Positions 15,307 through 23,665 of a stretch of DNA of 50,849 bases are shown piece after piece. The notes below the pieces were generated by a model. That model made no database searches, had not been told where the DNA came from, and worked only from the letters and a program-made list of their open reading frames with translations. Every line of letters starts with the position of its first letter. Position 1 is the first letter of the stretch. A program made the position numbers and the translations under genes. Source of the stretch: Desulfobacteraceae bacterium (GTDB lineage Bacteria > Desulfobacterota > Desulfobacteria > Desulfobacterales > Desulfococcaceae); assembly GCA_011390755.1 (NCBI GenBank), contig JAABRU010000031.1, positions 1-50,849 on the forward strand. Reading direction: 5' to 3'.

Positions 15307-15756
15307 TCAAGGTAAATATTCAAGATCATTTAAATCTTTGATCCTTCCGCTTGCTTTCTTGTTTTTCTTCAGATGCTCAGAATTGATGATATTGACGTTA
15401 ATGTTATCTATGAAATCTGTAACTCTTTTGTTATAGCATTCATCAAAACTTACCCCTGATATATCCGTCAGCACTTCAATTCTGATAGGCGGCATTCCCA
15501 TTCTTACCACCTGTCTTTTTTTCAGGAACAGATCAGCATTCAGTTCCGGCACATCAAAACCGAATTCTTTCAGGACAGTGACCATTTTATCTGCATTTTC
15601 CGGAGAGTTTGAAATCCAGATATCCATATCTCCGGTTGCCCTCGGATATCCGTGATAACCCACAGCAAATCCGCCGATGATCAGATAATCAACTTTATGA
15701 CAGTTCAGCAATTTCAAAAAATATCTGAAGTCTTGCGGTAAGCGGATCGTATCCAT
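15307..15756 (-). CDS. Minimal nucleotidyltransferase-fold protein
   Basis: 149 aa. The pol-beta-type signature is complete: G28-G29 in LIIGGFAVGYHG, then RATGDMDIWI with D43 and D45 as the metal pair, and E94 (IRIEVLTD) as a likely third carboxylate. Proteins of this kind are common in genomic islands beside small partner proteins and are related to the AbiEii/MNT group of nucleotidylating toxins. Its first 62 bases overlap the small gene upstream, so the two form one unit. The actual target (tRNA, toxin or nucleotide) cannot be told from sequence. Confidence 0.75.
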   Translation of the reverse strand: MDTIRLPQDFRYFLKLLNCHKVDYLIIGGFAVGYHGYPRATGDMDIWISNSPENADKMVTVLKEFGFDVPELNADLFLKKRQVVRMGMPPIRIEVLTDISGVSFDECYNKRVTDFIDNINVNIINSEHLKKNKKASGRIKDLNDLEYLP

Positions 15757-15910
15757 AAAGCATCTGTCTCATTATTTCAACGCTGTACATGCGTTCAACC
15801 GGGGCTTTTGACATCCAGTACTGTTTTTCATCAGATTCATCATCAATAGAGCTTACTGAAAATGCAGATTTATCCATTCTGATGTTTTTCAGTGTCAAAT
15901 TTTCAGGCAT
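15695..15910 (-). CDS. Small partner of the nucleotidyltransferase
   Basis: 71 aa. The segment PVERMYSVEIMRQMLYGYD then PLTARLQIFFEIAE (residues 37-69) is a helical motif I recognise from short proteins encoded just before nucleotidyltransferase genes in cyanobacteria and Desulfobacterota. It overlaps the nucleotidyltransferase start by 62 bp and is read in another frame. It is probably the antitoxin or specificity partner; this is inferred from context. It begins just downstream of the stop of the ribE/ribD relic. Confidence 0.6.
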   Translation of the reverse strand: MPENLTLKNIRMDKSAFSVSSIDDESDEKQYWMSKAPVERMYSVEIMRQMLYGYDPLTARLQIFFEIAELS

Positions 15911-15919
15911 ATTTTTTTC

Positions 15920-16367
15920 CTATCGGAACGCTTTATACAAATACCCTTCCACCATCACATCCTCCCCAAAACGCAGGATATTCATATCCCGGAGAGGAAT
16001 AAGGGACTCAGAAAAAAATAATTCCCCCGGTTCACCTCAGCAGCAGACAGCAGATCGGAAAGTTTCCGGAGGAGTGCAAAAATTGTATTTTTGCATGAGC
16101 CGGGGCCCTGCAGAAATACAGTTTTTGCACTCCGGGACAGCCGTAAGGCCGTATCCGGGGAAAACTTTTCGGTATACTGACAGAGAATAAACAAATCTGT
16201 CAGATAATTTCAGAGGATTTATTTTTTGCCGGGTCCCTAATGCTCTGCGCCATCCGTTCCGGGGCCTCTGCATATGGGGAATCCTGTCTATGGTAAATAT
16301 TTTCCCCCCGCCCGGAAGGCTGTATGCTCCGCAGGGTTCCCAGTCCTTCAATTATTCCGGTGAACAT
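15920..16367 (-). pseudogene. Chimeric ribE-ribD relic, interrupted by MITE K
   Basis: Reading the minus strand from 16367: MFTGIIEGLGTLRSIQPSG, identical to the start of ribE. It then passes directly into SPYAEAPERMAQSI, and after the insertion 16000-16239 into PLRDMNILRFGEDVMVEGY, ending YKAFR-stop. The second part is the last ~35 residues of ribD (DGFPICRGTGPERMAGSIPL, continuing RDMNVRRFGEDVMVEGYID). Removing the insertion joins the two ribD pieces in frame. RibE N-terminus followed by RibD C-terminus is the junction expected from a tandem duplication running from inside ribD to inside ribE. It cannot encode either enzyme. Confidence 0.85.
16000..16239. mobile_element. MITE family K with an inner palindrome, inside the ribD relic
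   Basis: The ends (AGGGACTCAGAAAAAAATAA and TTATTTTTTGCCGGGTCCCT) match the ends of the K elements at 14112 and 36059. The middle holds a further palindrome (GGAGTGCAAAAAT ... TTTTTGCACTCC, 16072-16136). AAT appears on both sides of the break in the ribD remnant, suggesting a 3-bp target duplication. Confidence 0.75.
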
Positions 16368-16476
16368 TTATCAACCTGTCGTAGAGCAGAGACGTTATGT
16401 GTTTTTTTCTGCTCTGATTACCTTACATATTAGCATTTTATTACTGTTTATCATACTCGGCTTTTTTTAAAAATGT
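16368..16476. other. Spacer, nothing recognised
   Basis: AT-rich, with the short inverted pair AGAGCAG/CTGCTCT around 16384-16416. No gene. Confidence 0.4.
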
Positions 16477-16579
16477 TAGGACTTACGCAGTTGAATTTTA
16501 ACTGTTTGAATTTATTATGTGCCTTAAAAATTGACAGTCAATAAAAACAGCAGATTATATTTCAACTGCGTAAGTCCTA
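16477..16579. mobile_element. MITE family C, copy 1
   Basis: 103 bp with ends TAGGACTTACGCAGTTGAA / TTCAACTGCGTAAGTCCTA. The same element, carrying an insertion, lies at 23666-23908. It cuts off the DUF262 gene fragment that reads into it. Confidence 0.88.
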
Positions 16580-16793
16580 ATAATATTGATTCAATCAATG
16601 CCGTTTTCTGCTGCGGCTTCCATCTGAAAAGCCGCTGGTATTCCGGACGGATAATTAATTCTCCGTTTTTATACAGATTAATCATTTCCCCAAAGGAAAT
16701 ATCCATTCTGTCAGTGGAAAGTTTTTTTCTTTCATCTGAAACTTCTTTTTCCAATTTTTCTATTTGGTTCTTCGTTTTTTCATCCATTTTCAA
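16524..16793 (-). pseudogene. DUF262 (GmrS/D-type) N-terminal fragment
   Basis: The first ~72 codons read FGEMINLYKNGELIIRPEYQ then RLFRWKPQQKTALIESILLG, the classical opening of DUF262/ParB-like nuclease proteins (found in GmrSD-type modification-dependent restriction and related defence genes). The homology stops abruptly at the border of MITE C (16579) and the rest is MITE-derived. The C-terminal portion was not found on the other side, so this is a truncated defence gene. Confidence 0.75.
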
Positions 16794-16932
16794 TTTTTCT
16801 TTCCAGGCAAATATTTCAGAATGTATATATTTGAAATTTATATGAAAATCTTATTGGTCGGTTGTTCTGTCTCCCTGTCTCCGACCGGGAAACTTTCATG
16901 CTTCGTTTGAACATAATATGGTATCGTATTTT

Positions 16933-17015
16933 GGTGGTGGGTCAAATCCGTTGATCCGAATATTCCCCTCCCCTGGCGGGAGGGGAGTCTTTTTCAAGGG
17001 ATTTGACCCACTACC
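16933..17015. mobile_element. MITE family F, copy 1
   Basis: 83 bp with ends GGTGGTGGGTCAAATCC / GGATTTGACCCACTACC around a CCCCTCCC..GGGAGGGG core. A second copy lies at 28053-28184, and a lone end at about 42577. Confidence 0.8.
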
Positions 17016-17025
17016 GTATTTTTTA

Positions 17026-17433
17026 TTAATAAACAAAGAATCTTTCAAATCCCTTCGGACGCAAACCTTCTGTTAAACGTCGGTCTCCGGTCCATAGCAT
17101 CCCATCAATTTCCAATGTCAGAGCGATGAATGGAATGTCTTTCAGATCAATATCCTTACAGAGTTTGTAAGCCTGCTCCCAATGACATTTGCTGATTAGA
17201 TTTTCATTATAAAATTCAATATTTTTCAAAATTTCATACAGACTTGTCAGAATCTCGTCTTCTTTCATGGATGAATATCTGACAACTTTTTCCTTTTGCT
17301 TAAACATCTCAACCAGCAGATACCGGCAGGTATAAAAGCTGTAATCCGAATGTGAAATCAATAATTTTCTGAAACTGCTGTATTCTTTTAGCAGGGCTGA
17401 AAATACGATATTTGTATCAATGACAATTTTCAA
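17026..17433 (-). CDS. PIN-domain toxin (VapC-like RNase)
   Basis: 135 aa PIN domain. The acidic metal-site residues are all present: D6 in VIDTNIVFSAL, E42, D99 (DIPFIALTLEIDG) and D117 (WTGDRRL). Such proteins are Mg-dependent RNases and usually toxins held in check by the gene before them. Its start overlaps the end of the antitoxin-like gene by 17 bp. It is the last gene of a four-gene minus-strand operon beginning at 19527. Confidence 0.85.
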   Translation of the reverse strand: MKIVIDTNIVFSALLKEYSSFRKLLISHSDYSFYTCRYLLVEMFKQKEKVVRYSSMKEDEILTSLYEILKNIEFYNENLISKCHWEQAYKLCKDIDLKDIPFIALTLEIDGMLWTGDRRLTEGLRPKGFERFFVY

Positions 17434-17656
17434 GATCGCTTCCGATCATTGAAAGAATTTTTTCTTTATTTTCTCTCCACCAGTTTTCTTTTATTTCTTC
17501 CGATAAGTTCCAGGCATCGGATTCGGTCATTTTGTTTTTTTGCAGATAATTTTCAATTTCAATCTCTTTCAATAAAGAATGAAGAAAATTATCTGTAACA
17601 TCGCTTTTCAGAAAACTGATGGTAAACAGATCGCTATCTCTTTTGATATTTATCAT
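17417..17656 (-). CDS. Antitoxin-like partner of the PIN toxin
   Basis: 79 aa, acidic and helical, with the segment ESDAWNLSEEIKENWWRENK (residues 45-64), a pattern seen in small proteins encoded just before PIN toxins. No standard DNA-binding fold (AbrB, RHH or Phd) is obvious. It overlaps the PIN gene by 17 bp, and its ATG overlaps the stop codon of the preceding nuclease-like gene (TAATG), so translation of the row is coupled. Confidence 0.65.
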   Translation of the reverse strand: MINIKRDSDLFTISFLKSDVTDNFLHSLLKEIEIENYLQKNKMTESDAWNLSEEIKENWWRENKEKILSMIGSDLENCH

Positions 17657-18255
17657 TACTTTTCTCCTATGATGTCAAACAGAATGCCCATAATTTTTTC
17701 CGGTTGGCGGATATGGTATTCTTCCCCATCAATGCTGACATTTTCTTCCAGTTTCAGAAATCTCCATACTGTCCCTGTTGTTACCGCACCGTATATGACC
17801 GGAATCTGATTTCCTTCCCTTTCATTAAATATTTTGGCAGCAATCATTTCAGATATGCACTGGGGCAGCCCGGATTTGATATTGTCATTTTTTGCTTCCA
17901 CAAGGGCAAAAACCGGTGAAGTGATATACATCTGTTCTTTGGAAAGCGATATGATGTAATCACATATCCCGTTTAATCCCTTTTCTTTGTCTATATTGAA
18001 TTCCACTCCGGAAAACAGACTGATACGCCGATCTGTCATTTTTCTCAGTTCAATCAGCATGGGAGCGATAATCATTTCAGACCGGGCTTTTTCTGTATGA
18101 ACCGCTATTGCCAGCGGTACATTTTCTTTGAGTATTTCGGATAAAAGCTGGGATAACTGTATTTCTTCCACATGGGGAAAAAGATTGGCATCTTCTTCAA
18201 TGCTGATCTGGAATTTTTCTTTTATATCTCTGAATGTGAAATCGCTGTATGACAT
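17656..18255 (-). CDS. PD-(D/E)XK-like protein of unknown role
   Basis: 199 aa. D99 in GLNGICDYI followed by E120-x-K122 in FALVEAKND gives a restriction-endonuclease-like active site. E60 (ARSEMIIAP) upstream and Q132 downstream are also at plausible positions. I recognise the wording 'NTEKARSE..IAPIL.ELR' and 'EMIAA.IFNEREGN' from widespread uncharacterised proteins of cyanobacteria and Desulfobacterota. It starts 12 bp after the PDDEXK_4 gene and its stop overlaps the antitoxin start. Cleavage activity and target are not known. Confidence 0.7.
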   Translation of the reverse strand: MSYSDFTFRDIKEKFQISIEEDANLFPHVEEIQLSQLLSEILKENVPLAIAVHTEKARSEMIIAPMLIELRKMTDRRISLFSGVEFNIDKEKGLNGICDYIISLSKEQMYITSPVFALVEAKNDNIKSGLPQCISEMIAAKIFNEREGNQIPVIYGAVTTGTVWRFLKLEENVSIDGEEYHIRQPEKIMGILFDIIGEK

Positions 18256-18267
18256 GGGGGTTCCTGA

Positions 18268-19527
18268 TTACTTATCCAAATTTTCGATATGTTTATCAAT
18301 AATCCGTTCTGAAATTTTTATAATTGTTAATATCATCTCTGTAAAATTTATGACTGCTTCACCGCTCAGCATTTTTGTCAAAGCTTCTTCATTTTTCCAA
18401 TCATCATAAGGATGTTCCAGATAATAGTACCAATCATAGGTATCATCAAATTTGCCAGGTCTGTAATTATTCTCCATTGTTTCATATATTTTTTTTATAG
18501 ATGGCAGATTTTCTTGATTTTTACAGATACCCGCATAAAATGATTCCAAATTTTTATCAAATTGAAATCCAATGCAATATTTTTCTTCCCATATATTTTT
18601 TGCTATGTAAAAACCTCCCCATTTTTCACAAATGTTATTGCTATTATCTGTTATATTCTGGAATATATTCCACCCATTGTCTAATTTCCCCTTTAACCCT
18701 GTTTCCAAGTCTTTAAGAAAGCCAGCTATCACTTTTTCTCTGATTTCCTCAAATGAATTATAGATATTATAAGCAATCTTAAAATTTCCTTCTTTCATAC
18801 AATATTCTGCTATTAAATCTTTCTCTTCTTGATCTGACATACTGGCTCCCTGTCCTGAAAAATTAGTTTCAATATAATCAATAAAGTCATGCAAAAACCA
18901 CCGCATTTTTTCTGCTTTGCATTCTTTATAACAATTTTCAAGCCAATTTTTTAAATCATCACCATAAGAAAAAACAAGCAGCTTATCCTTGTCTTCAAGT
19001 TCCTTCCTTGTCTGTTCATCAATGCTTTTACTTGATGGAGGATTACCGTCACCTGATAAATATATTATAATATATTTATCAGCATACTTTTTTTTCAAAT
19101 TTTCTGCATAATCTTTGACTTGATTCTTTTGATCTCTATCCCAAGGTTTGTTTTCAATGCCAATTCCGATTTTCCCAAAATCTAAAGTAATATCAATTTT
19201 CCGTTTAGTAGTTCCGATGTGCCTAGCTCTGTCTTCACGGGTGACTGTGCATTTATCGAATTCAACAAAAAGTTTTTCAGGCAGTTTTTCGTTAATAAAT
19301 TCCAGAAATTTCTTTAAAAAGGCCGATCTCTGCCCATGACTTCCTGCCGGGTTAAGAAGATCAGCTATCATATCAGAAATTGCATTTTCATCCGGACATA
19401 TATAATCAACAAATACATTGAAATCTTTTGCCAAATAAACATTTAAGCGTTTTTTGGCCTCATTGAAGTTTTTTATATTGAAATTCAGTGTGGAGAAAAA
19501 ATTTTCTAATTTTGCAATTGTTTCCAT
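18268..19527 (-). CDS. PD-(D/E)XK nuclease-superfamily protein (PDDEXK_4)
   Basis: 419 aa. The N-terminal ~140 residues carry the family pattern: E48 in PDENAISDMIADLLNP, GSHGQRSAFLKKFL, D112 in KRKIDITLDF, and E125-x-K127 in GIGIENKPWDRDQ. The remaining ~270 residues are charged, AT-coded and unassigned, with WYYYLEHPYDDW near residue 365. PDDEXK_4 proteins are often found in defence islands, but a precise function is not established. It is the first gene of the four-gene row 19527-17026. GC is low relative to the rib genes on both sides, consistent with transfer. Confidence 0.8.
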   Translation of the reverse strand: METIAKLENFFSTLNFNIKNFNEAKKRLNVYLAKDFNVFVDYICPDENAISDMIADLLNPAGSHGQRSAFLKKFLEFINEKLPEKLFVEFDKCTVTREDRARHIGTTKRKIDITLDFGKIGIGIENKPWDRDQKNQVKDYAENLKKKYADKYIIIYLSGDGNPPSSKSIDEQTRKELEDKDKLLVFSYGDDLKNWLENCYKECKAEKMRWFLHDFIDYIETNFSGQGASMSDQEEKDLIAEYCMKEGNFKIAYNIYNSFEEIREKVIAGFLKDLETGLKGKLDNGWNIFQNITDNSNNICEKWGGFYIAKNIWEEKYCIGFQFDKNLESFYAGICKNQENLPSIKKIYETMENNYRPGKFDDTYDWYYYLEHPYDDWKNEEALTKMLSGEAVINFTEMILTIIKISERIIDKHIENLDK

Positions 19528-19773
19528 AATAAATCTTCTTTTCCAACTCGTGGATAATATATAGGGAATTGTATTTATTCGGGCAGTTTCTTCAATTTCA
19601 CAGATTAAAAGCGGAAAAAATTTCTACGAAACCCCGAAATAAAAGTATAGAATTCTTAAATTATTTAAAAAATACTGCCAAACTTTCAGTTTGGCACTCC
19701 TGTTTTTTTAGTCAACCATATTGACTTCCTTACAGGTGATTATCAGGATTGAAATAACAATGCCAAAGAAATA
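19528..19773. other. AT-rich boundary between the island and ribD
   Basis: Contains CCAAACTTTCAGTTTGGCACTCC (in part, at about 19679-19700), a small hairpin with a TTTTTTT run whose motif recurs near 49.25-49.31 kb, and the inverted pair GTCAACCATATTGAC. It probably carries the promoter of the four-gene operon, reading leftward, near 19530-19600. Confidence 0.45.
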
Positions 19774-20883
19774 TCAGTCAATATATCCCTCCACCATCAC
19801 ATCCTCCCCGAACCTCCGAACATTCATATCCCGCAGGGGAATGCTTCCTGCCATGCGTTCCGGGCCTGTTCCTCTGCATATGGGAAATCCGTCATCCCCG
19901 CCCAGGATTTTCGGAGCGTAGAAAAACATGATTTTATCCACAATGCGGGCCTTCAATGCGGATGCAATGACCCGGCTGCCACCTTCGATGAGCAGGCCTG
20001 TGATTCCCATATCTCCCAGATGAATCATCAGTTGTTCCAGATCAATCCGTCCTTCTTTGAGAGGAAGGGAAAGCACTTTGGCACCCATATCCCTTATCAT
20101 TTTTTTCCGGTCATGGGGAACATTGTCTCCGCAGACAATAATATTTTGGGCATCGGAATCCTGGTGAAATATTTTTGCATCCGGGGAAACGGAAAGTTGA
20201 CTGTCCAGAATAATCCGAACCGGATCACGTCCTTTTTTTCCTTCCGGGCGGGCAGTGAGACTCGGATTGTCATTCCTGACCGTTCCGATGCCCACCATAA
20301 TGCCGTCCAGCCAGTGGCGGAGTTCGTGAACATACGCGCGGGACTGTTCCCCGGAAACCCATTTGGAATCTCCGCTGCGGGTGGCAATATAGCCGTCCAG
20401 GGTGGCAGCGCATTTGAGGAGGACAAAAGGAGTTTTGCTCTGTACATATTTTACAAAGACCTCGTTCTGGAGCCGGGCCTCTTTTTCACATATGCCGGAT
20501 ATGACAGACACACCCCTTGCTCTCAGATATTCATTCCCCCCGCCTGTTACATCCGGATTGGGATCATTCATGGCAACAAAAACCCGGCGGATACCGCTTT
20601 CCAGAATTTTATGCGTACAGGGCGGGGTTCTTCCCTGATGATTGCAGGGTTCCAGAGTTACATACAGGTCCGCCCCTTTGGCATTTTCCCCGGCATCGTT
20701 AATGGCATTGACTTCCGCATGGGGGCCGCCGACAAACCCGTGGTATCCCCGGCCGCTAATGCTGCCGTCTTTCACGACCACTGCCCCGACCATGGGGTTC
20801 GGAGAAGTACTGCCCCGACCCTTTTCGGCCAGTTCCAGGGCATAGCGCATAAAAACAGTGTCTTTGTCTTTGTATTCCTGCAT
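19774..20883 (-). CDS. ribD: Bifunctional riboflavin deaminase/reductase
   Basis: 369 aa. The N-terminal deaminase (residues 1-145) has the zinc site HAEVNAI and PCNHQGRTPPC. The C-terminal reductase (150-369) has GDSKWVSGEQSRAYVHELRH (quoted in part) and GLLIEGGSRV for NADPH. It catalyses the second and third steps of riboflavin synthesis. It starts 3 bp after the nrdR stop. Its 3' end has a degenerate duplicate in the relic at 15920-16367. The accessory island begins 100-250 bp downstream of its stop. Confidence 0.96.
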   Translation of the reverse strand: MQEYKDKDTVFMRYALELAEKGRGSTSPNPMVGAVVVKDGSISGRGYHGFVGGPHAEVNAINDAGENAKGADLYVTLEPCNHQGRTPPCTHKILESGIRRVFVAMNDPNPDVTGGGNEYLRARGVSVISGICEKEARLQNEVFVKYVQSKTPFVLLKCAATLDGYIATRSGDSKWVSGEQSRAYVHELRHWLDGIMVGIGTVRNDNPSLTARPEGKKGRDPVRIILDSQLSVSPDAKIFHQDSDAQNIIVCGDNVPHDRKKMIRDMGAKVLSLPLKEGRIDLEQLMIHLGDMGITGLLIEGGSRVIASALKARIVDKIMFFYAPKILGGDDGFPICRGTGPERMAGSIPLRDMNVRRFGEDVMVEGYID

Positions 20884-20886
20884 TGT

Positions 20887-21354
20887 TCAACTTTTATTTT
20901 CTTCTTTGTCCAGAAGCTGTTTCAGTTCTGAGACAAAATCATTTACATCTTTGAACTCCCGGTAAACAGACGCAAAACGGACATAAGCCACATCATCCAG
21001 TTCATGCAGACGGTGCATAATTTTTTCACCGATTATCCGTGAGGGAATTTCTTTCTCTTCATTTTCCCGCAGGTCCCTTTCCAGTTCATTCAGAAAATCT
21101 TCAATAATATGGATACTGATATTCCGTTTTTCGCAGGCCCGCAGAATGCCCACCCGGATTTTTTCCCGGTTAAAACCTTCCCGGCTCCCGTCTTTTTTGA
21201 TAATCATGATGGGAATATCTTCCACATGCTCAAATGTGGTGAAACGCCTGCCGCATACCAGGCATTCCCTGCGTCTGCGGATGGCGATTTCATCCCGGCT
21301 GAGGCGGGAATCCACCACCCTGTTATCTGTTTCACTGCAAAAGGGACATTTCAT
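20887..21354 (-). CDS. nrdR: Transcriptional repressor NrdR
   Basis: 155 aa from the ATG at 21354, which begins [17 protein letters not shown]. The longer frame to 21612 is an out-of-phase overlap with comEB. The zinc ribbon has CPFC and CLVC pairs (residues 3-34). An ATP-cone (49-139) senses dATP/ATP to repress ribonucleotide reductase genes. Its ATG overlaps the comEB stop as ATGA, and ribD follows 3 bp later, so these three are translationally linked. Confidence 0.95.
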   Translation of the reverse strand: MKCPFCSETDNRVVDSRLSRDEIAIRRRRECLVCGRRFTTFEHVEDIPIMIIKKDGSREGFNREKIRVGILRACEKRNISIHIIEDFLNELERDLRENEEKEIPSRIIGEKIMHRLHELDDVAYVRFASVYREFKDVNDFVSELKQLLDKEENKS

Positions 21355-21842
21355 AAGGGGATTTCCTGTGGATTGTCTGCTGTACCGGACTGAATCTGCT
21401 GCAGCTGCACATCCGCCTCCCGAAACATTTCGGCAGACATGGCATCCGCATAACCGGAAGCGTAGTAGACTTTCCGGATTCCGGCATTGATAATCATTTT
21501 TGCACAGATGGAGCAGGGCAGATTGGTACAGAAAAGTGATGCATTCCGGATGGAGACACCGTGGCAGGCCGCCTGGATAATGGCATTCTGTTCGGCATGA
21601 ATCCCCCGGCACAGTTCATGGCGTTCGCCCGAGGGAACTGCCATACGTTCCCGCAGACATCCGGTTTCCGAGCAGTGGGTAATACCGCTGGGTGCCCCGT
21701 TATAACCTGTGGACAGAATGCGTTTGTTTTTTACAATCACTGCGCCCACAGAACGGCGGATACAGGTGGAGCGTTTGGCTACCAGCGCAGTAATATCCAT
21801 AAAATATTCTTCCCAGTCAGGGCGTTGTTTTTTTTCGGACAT
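21351..21842 (-). CDS. comEB: dCMP deaminase family protein
   Basis: 163 aa cytidine/deoxycytidylate deaminase fold. The zinc and proton-shuttle motifs are HAEQNAI and [25 protein letters not shown] near residue 25 is typical of the dCMP deaminase/ComEB group. It makes dUMP for thymidylate synthesis, in step with glyA (one-carbon units) just upstream. The glyA stop is 3 bp before its start, and the nrdR start overlaps its stop. Confidence 0.93.
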   Translation of the reverse strand: MSEKKQRPDWEEYFMDITALVAKRSTCIRRSVGAVIVKNKRILSTGYNGAPSGITHCSETGCLRERMAVPSGERHELCRGIHAEQNAIIQAACHGVSIRNASLFCTNLPCSICAKMIINAGIRKVYYASGYADAMSAEMFREADVQLQQIQSGTADNPQEIPL

Positions 21843-21845
21843 GAC

Positions 21846-23105
21846 TTAAGCTGCGGATTCCTTATCCGCATAAATTGGGAAAGATGTGCAGAGTTCCCGG
21901 ACTTCCTCCCGTACCTGTGCGATGACTGTCCGGTTTTCCGGATTTTTCAGCACGCGGAAAATGAAATCCGCAATTTTCCCCATTTCCGCTGCTTTCATGC
22001 CGCGGGAAGTAATGGCCGGGGTTCCGATGCGGATACCGCTGGTGACACGGGGGCTTCGTGTTTCAAAGGGAATGGAATTCTTATTAACCGTAATTCCGGC
22101 TTCTTCCAAAAGATGCTGGGCATCTTTTCCTGTAATATCCAGCCTGCTCAAATCGGCCAGCATCATATGATTATCCGTACCGCCCGATACCAGTTCAATT
22201 CCCTTTCCCATAAGTTTTTCCGCCAGCGCAGCGGCATTTCTGACCACATCCTGCTGATAGCTGCGGAAGGCTTCGGTTCCGGCTTCTTTAAAAGCCACGG
22301 CTTTGGCAGCGATAATATGCATCAGCGGGCCGCCCTGAATGCCCGGAAATATCTGACTGCTGATTTTTTTACCGTATTGGCCTTTGGCAAGGATCAGCCC
22401 CCCTCTGGGGCCTCTCAGGGTTTTATGGGTGGTGGATGTCACCACATCGGCAAAAGGAACCGGCGACGGGTGCAGGCCCGCGGCCACCAGTCCGGCAATA
22501 TGGGCCATATCCACAAGCAGATAGGCATCCGCGGCACGGGCAATTTCTGACAGTTTTTCAAAATCAATGATACGGGGATAGGCACTGGCTCCGGCCACGA
22601 TCATGCGGGGGCGGTGTTTTTCCGTCAGAAGGGCAAGATTTTCATAATCAATGGTTCCGCTTTCCTTTTTTACACCGTAATGGATAAAATTATAAAATCT
22701 TCCGGAAAAACTGACGGGGCTGCCGTGGGTCAGATGCCCCCCGTGGGCCAGATTCATTCCCAGTACGGTATCCCCCGGCTGCAGCAGGGAAAAATATACT
22801 GCCATATTGGCCTGGGAGCCGGAATGGGCCTGTACGTTGGCATATTCCGCGCAAAACAGTTTTCTTGCCCGGTTTACCGCCAGTTTTTCCGCCACATCCA
22901 CAAATTCACATCCGCCGTAATAGCGTTCATCCGGATATCCCTCCGCGTATTTGTTGGTCAGCACACTGCCCTGGGCGGCCATGACCGCAGGACTGGCTAT
23001 GTTTTCCGAAGCAATCAGCTCCAGCGTAAACTGCTGCCGGTTCAGCTCGTCTGCAACAGCTTTTGCGATTTCCGGATCTGTTTTTCTGATGATCTGCAGG
23101 TTCAA
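21846..23105 (-). CDS. glyA: Serine hydroxymethyltransferase
   Basis: 419 aa, normal length; makes glycine and methylene-tetrahydrofolate. The PLP lysine is in [29 protein letters not shown] and [14 protein letters not shown] are invariant family blocks. AGGAGAAAAG precedes the ATG. It is second in the row rpiB-glyA-comEB-nrdR-ribD. Confidence 0.97.
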   Translation of the reverse strand: MNLQIIRKTDPEIAKAVADELNRQQFTLELIASENIASPAVMAAQGSVLTNKYAEGYPDERYYGGCEFVDVAEKLAVNRARKLFCAEYANVQAHSGSQANMAVYFSLLQPGDTVLGMNLAHGGHLTHGSPVSFSGRFYNFIHYGVKKESGTIDYENLALLTEKHRPRMIVAGASAYPRIIDFEKLSEIARAADAYLLVDMAHIAGLVAAGLHPSPVPFADVVTSTTHKTLRGPRGGLILAKGQYGKKISSQIFPGIQGGPLMHIIAAKAVAFKEAGTEAFRSYQQDVVRNAAALAEKLMGKGIELVSGGTDNHMMLADLSRLDITGKDAQHLLEEAGITVNKNSIPFETRSPRVTSGIRIGTPAITSRGMKAAEMGKIADFIFRVLKNPENRTVIAQVREEVRELCTSFPIYADKESAA

Positions 23106-23150
23106 GAATCTTTTCTCCTTCTTCCCCCGGGAATATCTCCGGGGATCCTG

Positions 23151-23612
23151 TCAGGCAATACAGCCGATGGTATCAAATTTATCCAGGCGTTTCTGATGTC
23201 TGCCGCCTTCAAAAGGGGTGCTCAGCCAGGTTCTGACAATTTCCAGAGCCAGCACATCACCGATAACCCGGCCTCCCATGACCAGAATATTGGCATTATT
23301 ATGTTTCCGGCTCATCGCGGCTGCAAAAAGATCATTGCAGAGCGCGGCTCTGACTCCCGGATAGCGGTTGGCGACCATGGACATGCCGATACCGGTTCCG
23401 CAGATCAGAATCCCTTTCTGAAATTCTTTTTTGGAAACGGCCTTTGCCACTTTGATCCCGAAATCCGGATAATCCACAGAGGCTTCGCTGTGGGCTCCCG
23501 CGTCCTGCACGCGGATATTTTCTGTTTCCGTCAGATATTTTTTTATTGTTTCTTTTAATCCGAAGGCCGCATGATCGCAGCCGATGATAATTCCTGCACT
23601 GCTTTCTGTCAT
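23151..23612 (-). CDS. rpiB: Ribose-5-phosphate isomerase B
   Basis: 153 aa from the ATG at 23612, preceded by GGGGAAGAG. The longer frame to 23645 has no ribosome-binding site. GCDHAAFGLKE at the start, the active-site Cys in GILICGTGIGMS and RAALCNDLFAA are diagnostic. It interconverts ribose- and ribulose-5-phosphate, the latter being a riboflavin precursor, which may explain why it heads this row. Upstream sits a nested pair of MITEs. Confidence 0.94.
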   Translation of the reverse strand: MTESSAGIIIGCDHAAFGLKETIKKYLTETENIRVQDAGAHSEASVDYPDFGIKVAKAVSKKEFQKGILICGTGIGMSMVANRYPGVRAALCNDLFAAAMSRKHNNANILVMGGRVIGDVLALEIVRTWLSTPFEGGRHQKRLDKFDTIGCIA

Positions 23613-23665
23613 TTCTCTTCCCCGATCCGTTTTGCGGAATGTCAAATCAAATATTGTTTTCTGCC

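Noticed and set aside
20887..21612. A 241-aa NrdR with an N-terminal extension
   Set aside because: The first 86 residues are an out-of-frame reading of comEB. The NrdR family starts MKCPFC at 21354, where ATGA overlap with comEB places the true start.
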